From contig NZ_MZNT01000014.1 in assembly GCF_002042965.1 (NCBI RefSeq), positions 124,001 to 188,000 of the forward strand: a stretch of 64,000 bases of DNA, read 5' to 3'. Origin of the DNA: Paenibacillus sp. 32352 (GTDB taxonomy: Bacteria > Bacillota > Bacilli > Paenibacillales > NBRC-103111). Made by a program: the position numbers and the translations under genes. The notes beneath the pieces were generated by a model. It did no database searches and was not told the origin of the DNA. It saw only the letters and a program-made list of their open reading frames with translations. Of this stretch, positions 40,975 to 48,976 are shown piece after piece (positions within the stretch are counted from its first letter, which is position 1; each line of letters opens with the position of its first letter).

Positions 40975-40989
40975 TGAGAACTATTATCA
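40975..40989. promoter_or_regulatory. Candidate Fur box
   Basis: TGAGAACTATTATCA matches the 7-1-7 consensus TGATAATnATTATCA at 12 of 14 positions. Confidence 0.55.
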
Positions 40990-41011
40990 TGATTTATCGT
41001 TTTCCATTTTA

Positions 41012-41026
41012 TGTAAATAATTATCA
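41012..41026. promoter_or_regulatory. Second candidate Fur box
   Basis: TGTAAATAATTATCA (plus strand) matches the 7-1-7 consensus at 12 of 14 positions; a further TATCA half-site follows. It lies 37 bp from the first box. Confidence 0.55.
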
Positions 41027-41036
41027 CTATCATGCG

Positions 41037-41084
41037 AAGAAGCCGCATCATTCCCTCTAAAGCGAGAAAACAAAGCGGCTTCCC
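41037..41084 (-). terminator. Intrinsic terminator of the phytase gene
   Basis: Minus-strand GGAAGCCGC pairs with GCGGCTTCTTC around a long loop, with few T residues; 30 bp after the phytase stop. Confidence 0.55.
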
Positions 41085-41114
41085 TAGATGTAATGTATTC
41101 CTATCTTTCTGGGC

Positions 41115-42497
41115 TTATCTTTTGACCAATTCGCGCGGATTCACCGTGTTATCCATACGAAGCTTTGGTTTCGCCGAATTGGCGATCTGATCCCAGCCTA
41201 CAATTTTAAAGTTCTGATTAATCTTCTTGCCATTCTCATAATTGGCGTCATCCTGGGATACGAAAATACCATACGGATATTGAGCTCCCAGCCCGAAGCC
41301 AAGCACATCGATGCCATCGGTTTCGCTCGTACCGTCGATTCGGTCGCCATCCACAATGTTAAAATTGGAAATATATTTATTGTCGTTTTGGCGGTCATAA
41401 ATCGCGTAGCTGTTGCTGCCCTGGCTCGAAGCGATCAAATATCCGGTGCCGTCCTTACCGTAATACATCGTCAAGCCTTCAATGTCATCCTGCAAACGGC
41501 GTCCGTCCGCGATATCGACTTGTGCCAACGGCTCCTTGCCGCCATCGGGCTCGGCATTATATTTCCAGATCGCAACATCCTCTTCGGCAATATACATCGT
41601 CCCGTACTCATCGTCTGCAACGAGCCCCTCCGATTGGGTAGCGAGACGGAATTCGCGAACCAGCTTGCCCGTTACCTTTCCGGTGCCGTCGTCCTTCAGC
41701 TCATATTGCTCGAATTCACCCTTTTTTCCCAATACCAATGCATAGAACGCTCCCGTTCTCAGGCTGTGATACAAACTGAAGCCGTACACCTCGCCCATAG
41801 CCGATTTAATAGGTTCGCCTACAATCGGGGTTAACTCGCCGTTTTCTCCGGAGACAGAGAATACATCTATGGTATTGGTCGTACGATTTGTTGCCGCTAC
41901 GATATCCACCTTTTTGCCTCCCAGCGGGAAGTCGTAACGAAGATCGATATTGTTCATTTTGCCGACGTTGTACGATTGCAGCTGCTTTCCGCTCAAGTCA
42001 TACACCAGTATGCCCCCGGCTTTGTTCGTGGCAATCAGCTTGCTCTTGGAAGGGTCGACTGGATCTACCCAAATGGCCGGATCATCCGCCGCATCCTCAC
42101 CCGAATCCACCGCTTCCGTCTCTCCCTGTGCCTTAACCGAGAACATAGGGACAGCATCCTTCGGATCCTGATATTTGGCGTTTTCGGCCAAAATGCTTTG
42201 CAGCAGCGCCGCAGGAATCATCGTCTGCTCGTTAACCAATTGCACTGGGCTGGACAGCTTGCCTTCCTTCCCTGCAAGACGGTATGTCCCTTCATTGATC
42301 GTGACGATCCCGGCGATACCGTTCTTCAGCTTGAACATTGCCGTACGATCTTTGGCGTCCCAGCTCACTTTTGCCCCTAGCTTCTCCAGCTGCGCCCGCA
42401 GCGGCACATAATCGGCTTCAGCCGCACTGACATTCAACGTTTGCAGCATCATCCCTGCGATCATGGCAGATGCAATCCAAGCTTTTCTTTGTTTCAT
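41115..42497 (-). CDS. phy: Secreted beta-propeller phytase with N-terminal stalk domain
   Basis: 460 residues from the ATG at 42497, after GGGGGAT; the frame back to 42515 lacks a site. Signal peptide about 1-26. Residues about 27-100 are a copper-amine-oxidase-N-like stalk domain (YVPLRAQLEKLGAKVSWDAK). From about 110 the six-bladed beta-propeller phytase: DDPAIWVDPVDPSKSKLIAT (calcium and phosphate site), NNIDLRYDFPL, EPIKSAMGEVYGFSLYHS, EGLVADDEYGTMYIAEEDVA and SNFNIVDGDRIDGTSETDGI. The enzyme removes phosphate from calcium phytate outside the cell. An N-terminal stalk domain is not part of the classical B. subtilis Phy. A Pho box lies upstream, so phosphate starvation should induce it. 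Confidence 0.9.
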   Translation of the reverse strand: MKQRKAWIASAMIAGMMLQTLNVSAAEADYVPLRAQLEKLGAKVSWDAKDRTAMFKLKNGIAGIVTINEGTYRLAGKEGKLSSPVQLVNEQTMIPAALLQSILAENAKYQDPKDAVPMFSVKAQGETEAVDSGEDAADDPAIWVDPVDPSKSKLIATNKAGGILVYDLSGKQLQSYNVGKMNNIDLRYDFPLGGKKVDIVAATNRTTNTIDVFSVSGENGELTPIVGEPIKSAMGEVYGFSLYHSLRTGAFYALVLGKKGEFEQYELKDDGTGKVTGKLVREFRLATQSEGLVADDEYGTMYIAEEDVAIWKYNAEPDGGKEPLAQVDIADGRRLQDDIEGLTMYYGKDGTGYLIASSQGSNSYAIYDRQNDNKYISNFNIVDGDRIDGTSETDGIDVLGFGLGAQYPYGIFVSQDDANYENGKKINQNFKIVGWDQIANSAKPKLRMDNTVNPRELVKR

Positions 42498-42545
42498 CTT
42501 GATCCCCCGGTACATTATTTTCGAGTTTTTTCACTCGGCATGTCG

Positions 42546-42551
42546 AGTATA
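42546..42551 (-). promoter_or_regulatory. -10 box of the phytase promoter
   Basis: TATACT on the minus strand, 9 bp after the last PhoP repeat and with no good -35, the arrangement of activator-dependent Pho promoters. Confidence 0.55.
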
Positions 42552-42560
42552 GGGGACCAA

Positions 42561-42599
42561 TGTTAACGGGATGTATGGGCAATGTTAATATTTTGAAAA
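42561..42599 (-). promoter_or_regulatory. Pho box upstream of phytase
   Basis: Minus-strand hexamers TTAACA (42583-42588), CATACA (42572-42577) and TTAACA (42561-42566) are spaced at exactly 11 bp, with a weaker TTTTCA (42594-42599) continuing the phase. The Bacillus PhoP consensus is TT(A/C/T)ACA repeated every 11 bp. Confidence 0.75.
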
Positions 42600-42604
42600 T
42601 TTTA

Positions 42605-43321
42605 CTAAATGGAGAATAACTCCCTCGCCGTTTGAATAAACAGCTTGACGGCTAAGGAGGACTCCTCCAAGGAAGGAACAGCAAGCAAAATTTCCCTGTA
42701 GGGCTGCGGCTCCAACAGCCGGATGACAACATGTGGCGGCAAGGTGGACAAGGATAAAGAAACATTGGACATGATCGCCATGCCAAGACCTTCTTCAATC
42801 ATGTTCAAAGCCGTATTGGCGTTGTGAACGATGAATTGGGCCTGCAGCCGCGAGCCTCCCTGCTCGAAAAGCTCATAAAGCGGAGCTTCATAGCCGCCCT
42901 TGCAAATGATCATCGGCTCCTGATCCAGATGCTTGACATGAATGCGGTCATGCTGATGCAAAGGGTGGTCCTCCCGCATAAACAAAAACATCTGTTCCTT
43001 CAGCAAGGTGACCGCTTCGAACTCTTCGTTCGGCGGAATAATCCATCCGACATCGAAGCCTTTCTCCGCCGCCACTTCCTGATCGACTTTATCGAAGCCC
43101 TTCAATATATCACGAAAAAGCACAAGGATACGCTTGCCTACCTCCGTAAGAACGATTCCCTTGCGCCGGTCCCGAATCAGAAGAGTCACGCCCAATTCAG
43201 ACTCTAATGTAGAGATGGCGCGGCTTACCGCGGGCTGTGTCATGTTCAGCTCTTGCCCGGCCCGGGTGAAGCTTCCGGTATCGACAATTTTGACAAATAA
43301 TTTTAACTGGGAATGAGTCAT
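42605..43321 (-). CDS. LysR-family regulator with a shortened effector domain
   Basis: 238 residues from the ATG at 43321. The winged HTH is complete: SQLKLFVKIVDTGSFTRAGQ then MTQPAVSRAISTLESELGVT and GIVLTEVGKRIL. After the linker helix (FDKVDQEVAAEKG) the sequence jumps to FDVGWIIPPNEEFEAVTLLK, which normally lies about 60 residues further. The first lobe of the effector domain is therefore mostly missing although the frame is intact and the rest (MIEEGLGMAIMSNVSLSLST) is normal. Family length is about 295. It may be non-inducible or dead. It is divergent from an EamA exporter 99 bp away. Confidence 0.82.
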   Translation of the reverse strand: MTHSQLKLFVKIVDTGSFTRAGQELNMTQPAVSRAISTLESELGVTLLIRDRRKGIVLTEVGKRILVLFRDILKGFDKVDQEVAAEKGFDVGWIIPPNEEFEAVTLLKEQMFLFMREDHPLHQHDRIHVKHLDQEPMIICKGGYEAPLYELFEQGGSRLQAQFIVHNANTALNMIEEGLGMAIMSNVSLSLSTLPPHVVIRLLEPQPYREILLAVPSLEESSLAVKLFIQTARELFSI

Positions 43322-43419
43322 AACGTTTATGGTATACCCCTTATGATTAACATTCATTTTATTTATTAGTAGAATCATTGTATCATGTTGAACAGAGAAA
43401 ACAACAAGGAGTGATCTGC

Positions 43420-44325
43420 ATGCCACAGCTTTCGCGTACACGTGCTGCTGTTTATTTGGCGTTCCTCGTTATCATATGGGGAATCAACTGGCCGCTGTCT
43501 AAATACGCGCTTTTATATACACCCCCGCTGCTGTTTGCAGGCGTGCGAACACTGATCGGAGGCGTTATCCTCGTTCTCGTTTGCTTGCCGAGATATAAGC
43601 TGCTGCGCTTGAAGCAGACATGGCACATCTACCTCATCTCTTCCGTTCTGAACATCATTCTATATTACGGGCTTCAGACCGTAGGGCTGAACTATCTACC
43701 GGCGGGTCTGTTCTCGGCTCTGGTTTTCTTCCAGCCGGTGCTGCTCGGGCTCGGTTCGTGGCTGTGGCTCGGAGAGTCGATGTTCGGAATGAAAATGCTC
43801 GGCTTGGTGCTTGGATTTCTCGGGGTCGCCGCCATCAGCAGCGGAGGCTTTACCGGTCCTATCTCAACCGTAGGCATATGGCTTGCGATCGGAAGCGCCG
43901 TTAGCTGGGCTCTGGGCACGCTGTACATGAAAAAAACAACAGGACAGGTCGATGCTATCTGGGTCGTCGCCCTGCAAATTTTGATCGGCGGGCTCGTCCT
44001 GACGGGTACAGGCTCCGCCTTTGAAAGCTGGTCCGATATTCATTGGAGCCTTCCCTTCGTAGTCTGCCTGCTGTTCATTTCCATTTTCGTCATTGCCCTC
44101 GGCTGGCTTGTCTTCTTCAAGCTGGTCGGCTCCGGTGAGGCCAGCAAGGTAGGCTCGTTTACGTTCCTTATCCCGCTGATCTCTATTTGCTGCAGTGTCC
44201 TCTTCTTGGGCGAAAAGATCACGTTAACGCTGGTCGCCGGACTGATTCTTATTTTGCTCAGCATCGTGCTGGTGAACTCCAAGCCTAAAGCTTTGCGCAG
44301 CAAGAAAAAGCTTCATACGGCTTAA
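43420..44325 (+). CDS. EamA-family (DMT) transporter
   Basis: 301 residues from the ATG at 43420, following AAGGAGTG. Ten membrane helices in two EamA repeats: VYLAFLVIIWGINWPLSKYA at the start, FFQPVLLGLGSWLWLGESMF ending repeat 1, and KVGSFTFLIPLISICCSVLF then LGEKITLTLVAGLILILLSI in repeat 2. Members export amino acids or other metabolites. The divergent LysR gene probably regulates it. A terminator and then a structured repeat follow. Confidence 0.9.
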   Translation: MPQLSRTRAAVYLAFLVIIWGINWPLSKYALLYTPPLLFAGVRTLIGGVILVLVCLPRYKLLRLKQTWHIYLISSVLNIILYYGLQTVGLNYLPAGLFSALVFFQPVLLGLGSWLWLGESMFGMKMLGLVLGFLGVAAISSGGFTGPISTVGIWLAIGSAVSWALGTLYMKKTTGQVDAIWVVALQILIGGLVLTGTGSAFESWSDIHWSLPFVVCLLFISIFVIALGWLVFFKLVGSGEASKVGSFTFLIPLISICCSVLFLGEKITLTLVAGLILILLSIVLVNSKPKALRSKKKLHTA

Positions 44326-44349
44326 CGGCTTGCTTCTTCCCCTTCATAG

Positions 44350-44377
44350 AAAAAAGCCGCCCTCTTCGGCGGCTTTT
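44350..44377 (+). terminator. Intrinsic terminator of the EamA gene
   Basis: AAAAAAGCCGCC with GGCGGCTTTT over a short loop (CTCTTC). The structured repeat begins 4 bp after the T tract. Confidence 0.85.
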
Positions 44378-44381
44378 GGTT

Positions 44382-44577
44382 TGTTGAAAAACCTACGAAG
44401 CTTGAACTATTGCCAATCTACTCCGATGGGATATACCCCTCCAGCCGCTGTTGAAACCCATGAATTGGATTAGATTTAGCGGTATTTTCACGGATTTCAA
44501 AGGCGGACGTAAACTCCTCCGAGGCATACCCCACCGCCATATATAGCATAGTTCTCGCAAAATTAGGTTTTTCAACA
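44382..44577 (-). repeat. Structured mobile repeat, copy 2 (minus orientation)
   Basis: 196 bp with near-perfect terminal inverted repeats TGTTGAAAAACCTA / TAGGTTTTTCAACA. On the minus strand the core forms the outer helix GGTGGGGTATGCC with GGTATATCCCATC (13 bp, three G-U) and the inner helix TTGAAATCCGTGAA with TTCATGGGTTTCAA (14 bp, two G-U). On the plus strand those wobble positions become C-A mismatches. Loop ACCGCTA and downstream AGCGG can form the same pseudoknot as copy 1. It lies between two terminators of convergent genes. Confidence 0.82.
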
Positions 44578-44606
44578 AAAAAGCCGCTCCTCAGCGGCTT
44601 TTTTCT
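44577..44606 (-). terminator. Intrinsic terminator overlapping the lysP stop codon
   Basis: AAAAAAGCCGCT pairs with AGCGGCTTTTTT over a 4-nt loop; the lysP TGA forms part of the loop, so the last codons lie in the stem. Confidence 0.8.
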
Positions 44607-46036
44607 ATGTCCTCTTCGTCGAATACGCATTCCTCAGGCTTCAGCACCTTAGTCTTAAACTTCCATTTGTATCCGAGCCAGATAGCCAGGAACAGCGGAA
44701 TTCCGATATAAGATGCGAACATGTACGCCCAATCGATTTTGCCGTCCGAGTATGCCCCCATCGCTTGTCCGATAATAACGATCACGCAGAGCACCCCGGC
44801 CAAGATCGGCCCGAACGGGAACCATTTGGCACGATACGGCAGATCCTTAAGCGACTTGCCTTGAGCCATGTAGGCCCGGCGGAAATAGTAATGGCTTATC
44901 GCAATCCCCAGCCAAGCAATAAAGCCGGACATACCGGACGCATTCAACAGCCAGGTGTACACCAGACCGTCTCCATAAAAGGAAGACAGGAAGGCGAACA
45001 TCCCGAGCGCAGCGGTTGCCAACAAAGCAAATACCGGCACGCCGTGGCGGGTCAGCTTATTTAAGAAGCGCGGCGCTTTGCCTTCCTGGGCCAGCACCCA
45101 CAGCATCCGAGTCGAGGCGTACATCCCGGAGTTTCCCGCAGACAAAACCGAGGTCAGGATAACCGCGTTCATCACCGAAGCGGCCATGCTTAAGCCTGCT
45201 TTTTCAAACACGATCGTAAAAGGACTCATTCGAATGTTGTCGCTCGATAACGCTTCACTCGTATAAGGAATGATCAGACCGATAACGAGAATGGCCAGCA
45301 AATAAAACAGCAAGATGCGCCAGAACACAGTGCGGATGGCACGCGGCACATTTTCTCTGGGGTTCTCGCTTTCCCCTGCCGCGACACCGACCAGCTCCGT
45401 TCCTTGAAAAGAAAAGCCCGCTGCCATGAACACGCTTAACGCAGCCAGGAAGCCTCCGTGAAAAGGAGCATCGCCGATCTTCCAGTTTTGAAAGCCCACC
45501 GACGACTGGGACCAGATGCCGGCAATCATCAAAAGACCAACACCAATAAAGACGATAACGGTGATGACCTTGATTAGAGCGAACCAAAACTCCGTCTCCC
45601 CATACCCTTTAACCGAGAGCAGATTTAATAATGTCATCAGAGCAAGAAACAGCGCCGACCATAAAAACGATGAGCTGTCAGGAAACCAGAATTTCATAAT
45701 GACCGTCGCAGCCGTCAATTCCGCCGCAATCGTGATGGCCCAGTTGTACCAATAATTCCACCCAAGCGCAAAGCCAAGTGCCGGATCAACGAATTTTGTC
45801 GCATAGGTGCTGAACGTTCCGGATACCGGCATGTAGGTGGCCATCTCCCCAAGACTCGTAACCAGGAAATACACCATTATACCAATGGTCAAATAAGCAA
45901 ACAGAGCGCCCCCCGGACCTGCCGTATGTATGGCCCCTCCGCTCGCCAAGAACAATCCGGTTCCGATCGACCCGCCCAGCGAAATCATAGCCATATGGCG
46001 GGCCTTCAGCCCTCTTTTCAGTTTTTCTTCCTTCAA
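44591..46036 (-). CDS. lysP: Lysine-specific permease-like APC transporter
   Basis: 481 residues from a TTG at 46036 that follows AAGGGAGTG; the frame extends to 46129 but with no site and odd composition. Twelve membrane helices. Close to E. coli LysP as remembered: LKARHMAMISLGGSIGTGLF, GEMATYMPVSGTFSTYATKF, FALGWNYWYNWAITIAAELT, AGFSFQGTELVGVAAGESEN and SAGNSGMYASTRMLWVLAQE, plus SGMSGFIAWLGIAISHYYFR. It imports lysine with H+. I looked for a lysine riboswitch upstream and did not see one. It is monocistronic. Confidence 0.87.
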   Translation of the reverse strand: MKEEKLKRGLKARHMAMISLGGSIGTGLFLASGGAIHTAGPGGALFAYLTIGIMVYFLVTSLGEMATYMPVSGTFSTYATKFVDPALGFALGWNYWYNWAITIAAELTAATVIMKFWFPDSSSFLWSALFLALMTLLNLLSVKGYGETEFWFALIKVITVIVFIGVGLLMIAGIWSQSSVGFQNWKIGDAPFHGGFLAALSVFMAAGFSFQGTELVGVAAGESENPRENVPRAIRTVFWRILLFYLLAILVIGLIIPYTSEALSSDNIRMSPFTIVFEKAGLSMAASVMNAVILTSVLSAGNSGMYASTRMLWVLAQEGKAPRFLNKLTRHGVPVFALLATAALGMFAFLSSFYGDGLVYTWLLNASGMSGFIAWLGIAISHYYFRRAYMAQGKSLKDLPYRAKWFPFGPILAGVLCVIVIIGQAMGAYSDGKIDWAYMFASYIGIPLFLAIWLGYKWKFKTKVLKPEECVFDEEDIEKSR

Positions 46037-46441
46037 AAAAGAACACTCCCTTATCGTTCGTCCCTGTGCCTTCGTGCCCTTTCTTACAAAAACAAACCGG
46101 GCCCGCCCGGCACAAATCGACCGCCGCACGAGCCTTATATCCAGTCCTATCGCTCCCGATAAGACGATATGTCGCCTAATATAGAATAGATGTGCTGAAG
46201 ATAAAGATCAATGATAAAATTTCCCATTTTCCGACGTGATTCCATGCTCTTTCGACAGTGCTCTCCTATATTTTACTATCCTGGGATGTTTTCGATACGT
46301 TCATGAAGGATTTGATCCTGAAGCCTTTCCACTAGGGTCCCCGGCGGCACTTTAATGTTCTTCGTTCAGAATCGAAACTAAAAAACAATGGAGACGTCTA
46401 AGAAATAAGAACAAATAACATATATTGGAAGGTGGTTTTGA
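46037..46441. other. Divergent intergenic region, lysP and the stalk-domain gene
   Basis: About 400 bp. It should contain both promoters. A GC-rich segment near 46095-46130 lies in the lysP leader. No lysine riboswitch elements, T-box or clear operator were recognised. The stretch just before 46442 is purine-rich with GGAAGGTGG as ribosome binding site. Confidence 0.45.
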
Positions 46442-47407
46442 ATGAAGAACCTATTGTCAGGAATATTTATAGGAATTGCCCTGTCGTTATCCTCGGTCGC
46501 TTTTGCCGCGGATGCCATTCAGGCACTCTTATCCCCTGTCAAATTTGAATTTAATGGAGAACCCCGCGCGATGGACAGCGAATATGATACTTTGAACTAT
46601 AAAGGGCACCTTTATGTTCCGGTTCGCTATGTGGCCGATAATTTGGGTGCAACTGTAGTGTACGATGAGAAGGAAGACAAGGTGCTCTTTCGAAGCGGAG
46701 AGTTAAACATACCCGATTCCGTGACAAAAGGCATTGCTGCAGGTAACCTCATTTTCACGAAGGAAGGAAAGCGGACCAAGATTACGGGCCAGCTGGTTTA
46801 CGGCAGGACGGGTCAATATTTCTATGACTCTCACCGGCAAAAGTGGAATCAGTTGGAGGCGACTTTATATTTCTTCGGTAAACAGGGAGAGATCATCGGA
46901 GCAGCCGATATCAAGGGTGATAAGTTCAGCAGCACGCCTCACAGCTTCGAAACCTATACGGACCAAGACATCAGCCGGTACGCTTACGTCCAGCTTTATA
47001 CGTACAGTATCAATGGTTCCACAATATATGAGGTGCCTAATCTCTATAAAAAAGATATTCCAGTCCCAACCATATTGAAAACTGACTTTAATCATGTGTC
47101 CAAGATCGACATCCGATACGGAAACAGTATATTGCAAGTCGTAGAAGACCAAGAGTCTCTCCAAAAAATCACTTCCCTATTAAAAGATATGGTCGTTACA
47201 GAAGCTAGAAGCCAGGAGCTTCCTTCGGGTTATCTTTACTACCTGGATATTTATGACGGTGACAAGGTAGTAAGATTCAGCGCTACCTTAATCTTGAATC
47301 GTGCTAAATTTGTATCTCCTTCTTCACAAAAAGCAGAGCTTGATCGATTCATGGATAGTTTGTACCAACAAAAGACGGGGAACAAGCTTCTACCTGAGGG
47401 GAGCTGA
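46442..47407 (+). CDS. Secreted stalk-domain (copper amine oxidase N-like) protein
   Basis: 321 residues. Signal peptide 1-22 (IFIGIALSLSSVAFA). Residues about 30-90 are a stalk/copper-amine-oxidase-N domain with LNYKGHLYVPVRYVADNLGA and TVVYDEKEDKVLF. The middle (about 95-200) is a beta sandwich like FxLYD (EATLYFFGKQGEIIGAADIK), and the C-terminal third resembles a small alpha/beta domain (IRYGNSILQVVEDQESLQKI). No catalytic motif is recognised. Stalk domains are common in Paenibacillus exported proteins, including the phytase in this window. The ATG follows GGAAGGTGG. Confidence 0.78.
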   Translation: MKNLLSGIFIGIALSLSSVAFAADAIQALLSPVKFEFNGEPRAMDSEYDTLNYKGHLYVPVRYVADNLGATVVYDEKEDKVLFRSGELNIPDSVTKGIAAGNLIFTKEGKRTKITGQLVYGRTGQYFYDSHRQKWNQLEATLYFFGKQGEIIGAADIKGDKFSSTPHSFETYTDQDISRYAYVQLYTYSINGSTIYEVPNLYKKDIPVPTILKTDFNHVSKIDIRYGNSILQVVEDQESLQKITSLLKDMVVTEARSQELPSGYLYYLDIYDGDKVVRFSATLILNRAKFVSPSSQKAELDRFMDSLYQQKTGNKLLPEGS

Positions 47408-47570
47408 CCGTGATGTCTCGCATCTCAATGTATGTAAAATCCCCCTACACAAGTAATGCATTTGCCCCTTAACCCAATTGATGGAATTGATACAATGAAT
47501 AGGAGGTAGAAGACATGATGAATGAGGACACGTGATAACAAAACTTATGTAATGGAGGGGAAAGAAGAAG

Positions 47571-48917
47571 ATGAAGTCAAAAAAGTTAATGGGGGCCCGT
47601 ACAGTTCTTCTCATGTTCCTGCTAGTGGCCGCGTTACCTTGTATGAATATCGTATCGGCTGATCAGCCTGCGGCTAAGGTTCCGGATGCCGATACATATA
47701 AGCCCACACCTGTCCCGGATCGGATTATCCTGAACTGGAATGATGACCCCGCTACAACCCAAGCTGTAACTTGGCGTACAGATACCAGTGTCCTCACCCC
47801 CCAAGCCCAAATTGCTGTCGCTAAAGATGGGACCGCTTTCAAGGACAAGGCGATAACGGTTATGGCCAGCAGCAGCAGTGAAGTCCAGGGAAATCAGCCT
47901 TACATGGCCAAATTCCATACGGTCAAATTCGAAAACCTTCTCCCGAAAACAAAATACCTTTACCGCGTGGGCGATGGCGCTAACTGGAGCGAATGGTTCG
48001 AGTTCGCCACAGCCTCTGACAAGGCTGAACCGTTTACTTTCCTTTACCTTGGCGATGCTCAGCATGATCTTCTTGAGCATTGGTCCCGTGTGATCCGCAA
48101 AGCTTACTCCAACCACCCCGAGGCAAATTTCATTCTCCATGCCGGTGATTTGGTCGATCGGGGGGATGCGGATGAACAGTGGGGCGAATGGTTCAAGGCC
48201 GGCGGCTGGCTGAACGGTATGGTTCCCAGTATTATGACCCCTGGAAACCATGAATACGAGAAGATCGTACCCGGCGCGAAAAAAGGCCTCTCGCAGTACT
48301 GGCGTCCGCAATTTGCCCTGCCGGAGAACGGGCCTGCAGGTTTAGAGGAAACTGTCTATTTTACAGACTATCAAGGCATGCGCATCATCTCTCTCAATAC
48401 CAATACGAAGTTTGTGAAATTGGACGCGCAGGTAGCCTGGCTCGAACAAGTGCTGGCCAACAACCCGAATCAATGGACGGTCATGACGTTCCATCATCCG
48501 ATCTTCGCTAACTCTCCCGATCGAGACAATGCGGAGGTCCGTGAAAAGCTGCTTCCTCTTATCGAAAAATATAATGTGGATTTAGTGCTTCAAGGCCATG
48601 ATCACAGTTACGCACGCGGCCAGATCAGCAGCCTCCCGGCGGGAACGACCGATAAGAGTTCGAAGAGCGGCACCGTATTTGTCATCTCTTTTGCCGGTAC
48701 TCATATGAAGGAGCTTTCCGATAAAAATTGGAAAGACAATGGAGCTCAAGTGGATCACTCCATAGCGAACACTCAGCTGTACCAGTTCATCCGAGTGGAC
48801 GGAGACGTAATGAAATACGAATCGTACACCGCCACAGGCAGCTTGTTTGATGGTTTCGAGATACATAAGACACCAAGCGGGGAAAAACAGATCCTTCCAT
48901 TACTGTCCTCCCCGTGA
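47571..48917 (+). CDS. Secreted purple-acid-phosphatase-type metallophosphoesterase
   Basis: 448 residues. Signal peptide about 1-31 (LLMFLLVAALPCMNIVSA). Residues about 45-145 form an N-terminal fibronectin-like domain (PDRIILNWNDDPATTQAVTW). The calcineurin-like domain carries all metal motifs: YLGDAQHD, HAGDLVDRGDADEQW, MTPGNHEYEK, TFHHPIFANSP and LVLQGHDHSYARG. It would hydrolyse phosphate esters outside the cell, complementing the phytase. No 11-bp Pho repeats were found in the 160 bp upstream. The ATG follows GGAGGGG. Confidence 0.88.
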   Translation: MKSKKLMGARTVLLMFLLVAALPCMNIVSADQPAAKVPDADTYKPTPVPDRIILNWNDDPATTQAVTWRTDTSVLTPQAQIAVAKDGTAFKDKAITVMASSSSEVQGNQPYMAKFHTVKFENLLPKTKYLYRVGDGANWSEWFEFATASDKAEPFTFLYLGDAQHDLLEHWSRVIRKAYSNHPEANFILHAGDLVDRGDADEQWGEWFKAGGWLNGMVPSIMTPGNHEYEKIVPGAKKGLSQYWRPQFALPENGPAGLEETVYFTDYQGMRIISLNTNTKFVKLDAQVAWLEQVLANNPNQWTVMTFHHPIFANSPDRDNAEVREKLLPLIEKYNVDLVLQGHDHSYARGQISSLPAGTTDKSSKSGTVFVISFAGTHMKELSDKNWKDNGAQVDHSIANTQLYQFIRVDGDVMKYESYTATGSLFDGFEIHKTPSGEKQILPLLSSP

Positions 48918-48924
48918 AGCCTAC

Positions 48925-48965
48925 AAAAATTCCCCGGCCGCCGCGAATGGCTTCCGGGGATTTCT
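48925..48965. terminator. Terminator between the phosphatase and MBL-fold genes
   Basis: AAATTCCCCGG pairs with CCGGGGATTT around a 16-nt loop, in the short gap between convergent genes. Confidence 0.7.
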
Positions 48966-48976
48966 CATTGCACGAC

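Noticed and set aside
46037..46441. Lysine riboswitch before lysP
   Set aside because: None of the conserved L-box segments (AGAGGNGC, GGGNGAAG-type) were found on the minus strand.
47408..47570. Possible Pho box before the secreted phosphatase
   Set aside because: Single TTAACC and TACACA hexamers are present but do not repeat at 11-bp intervals.
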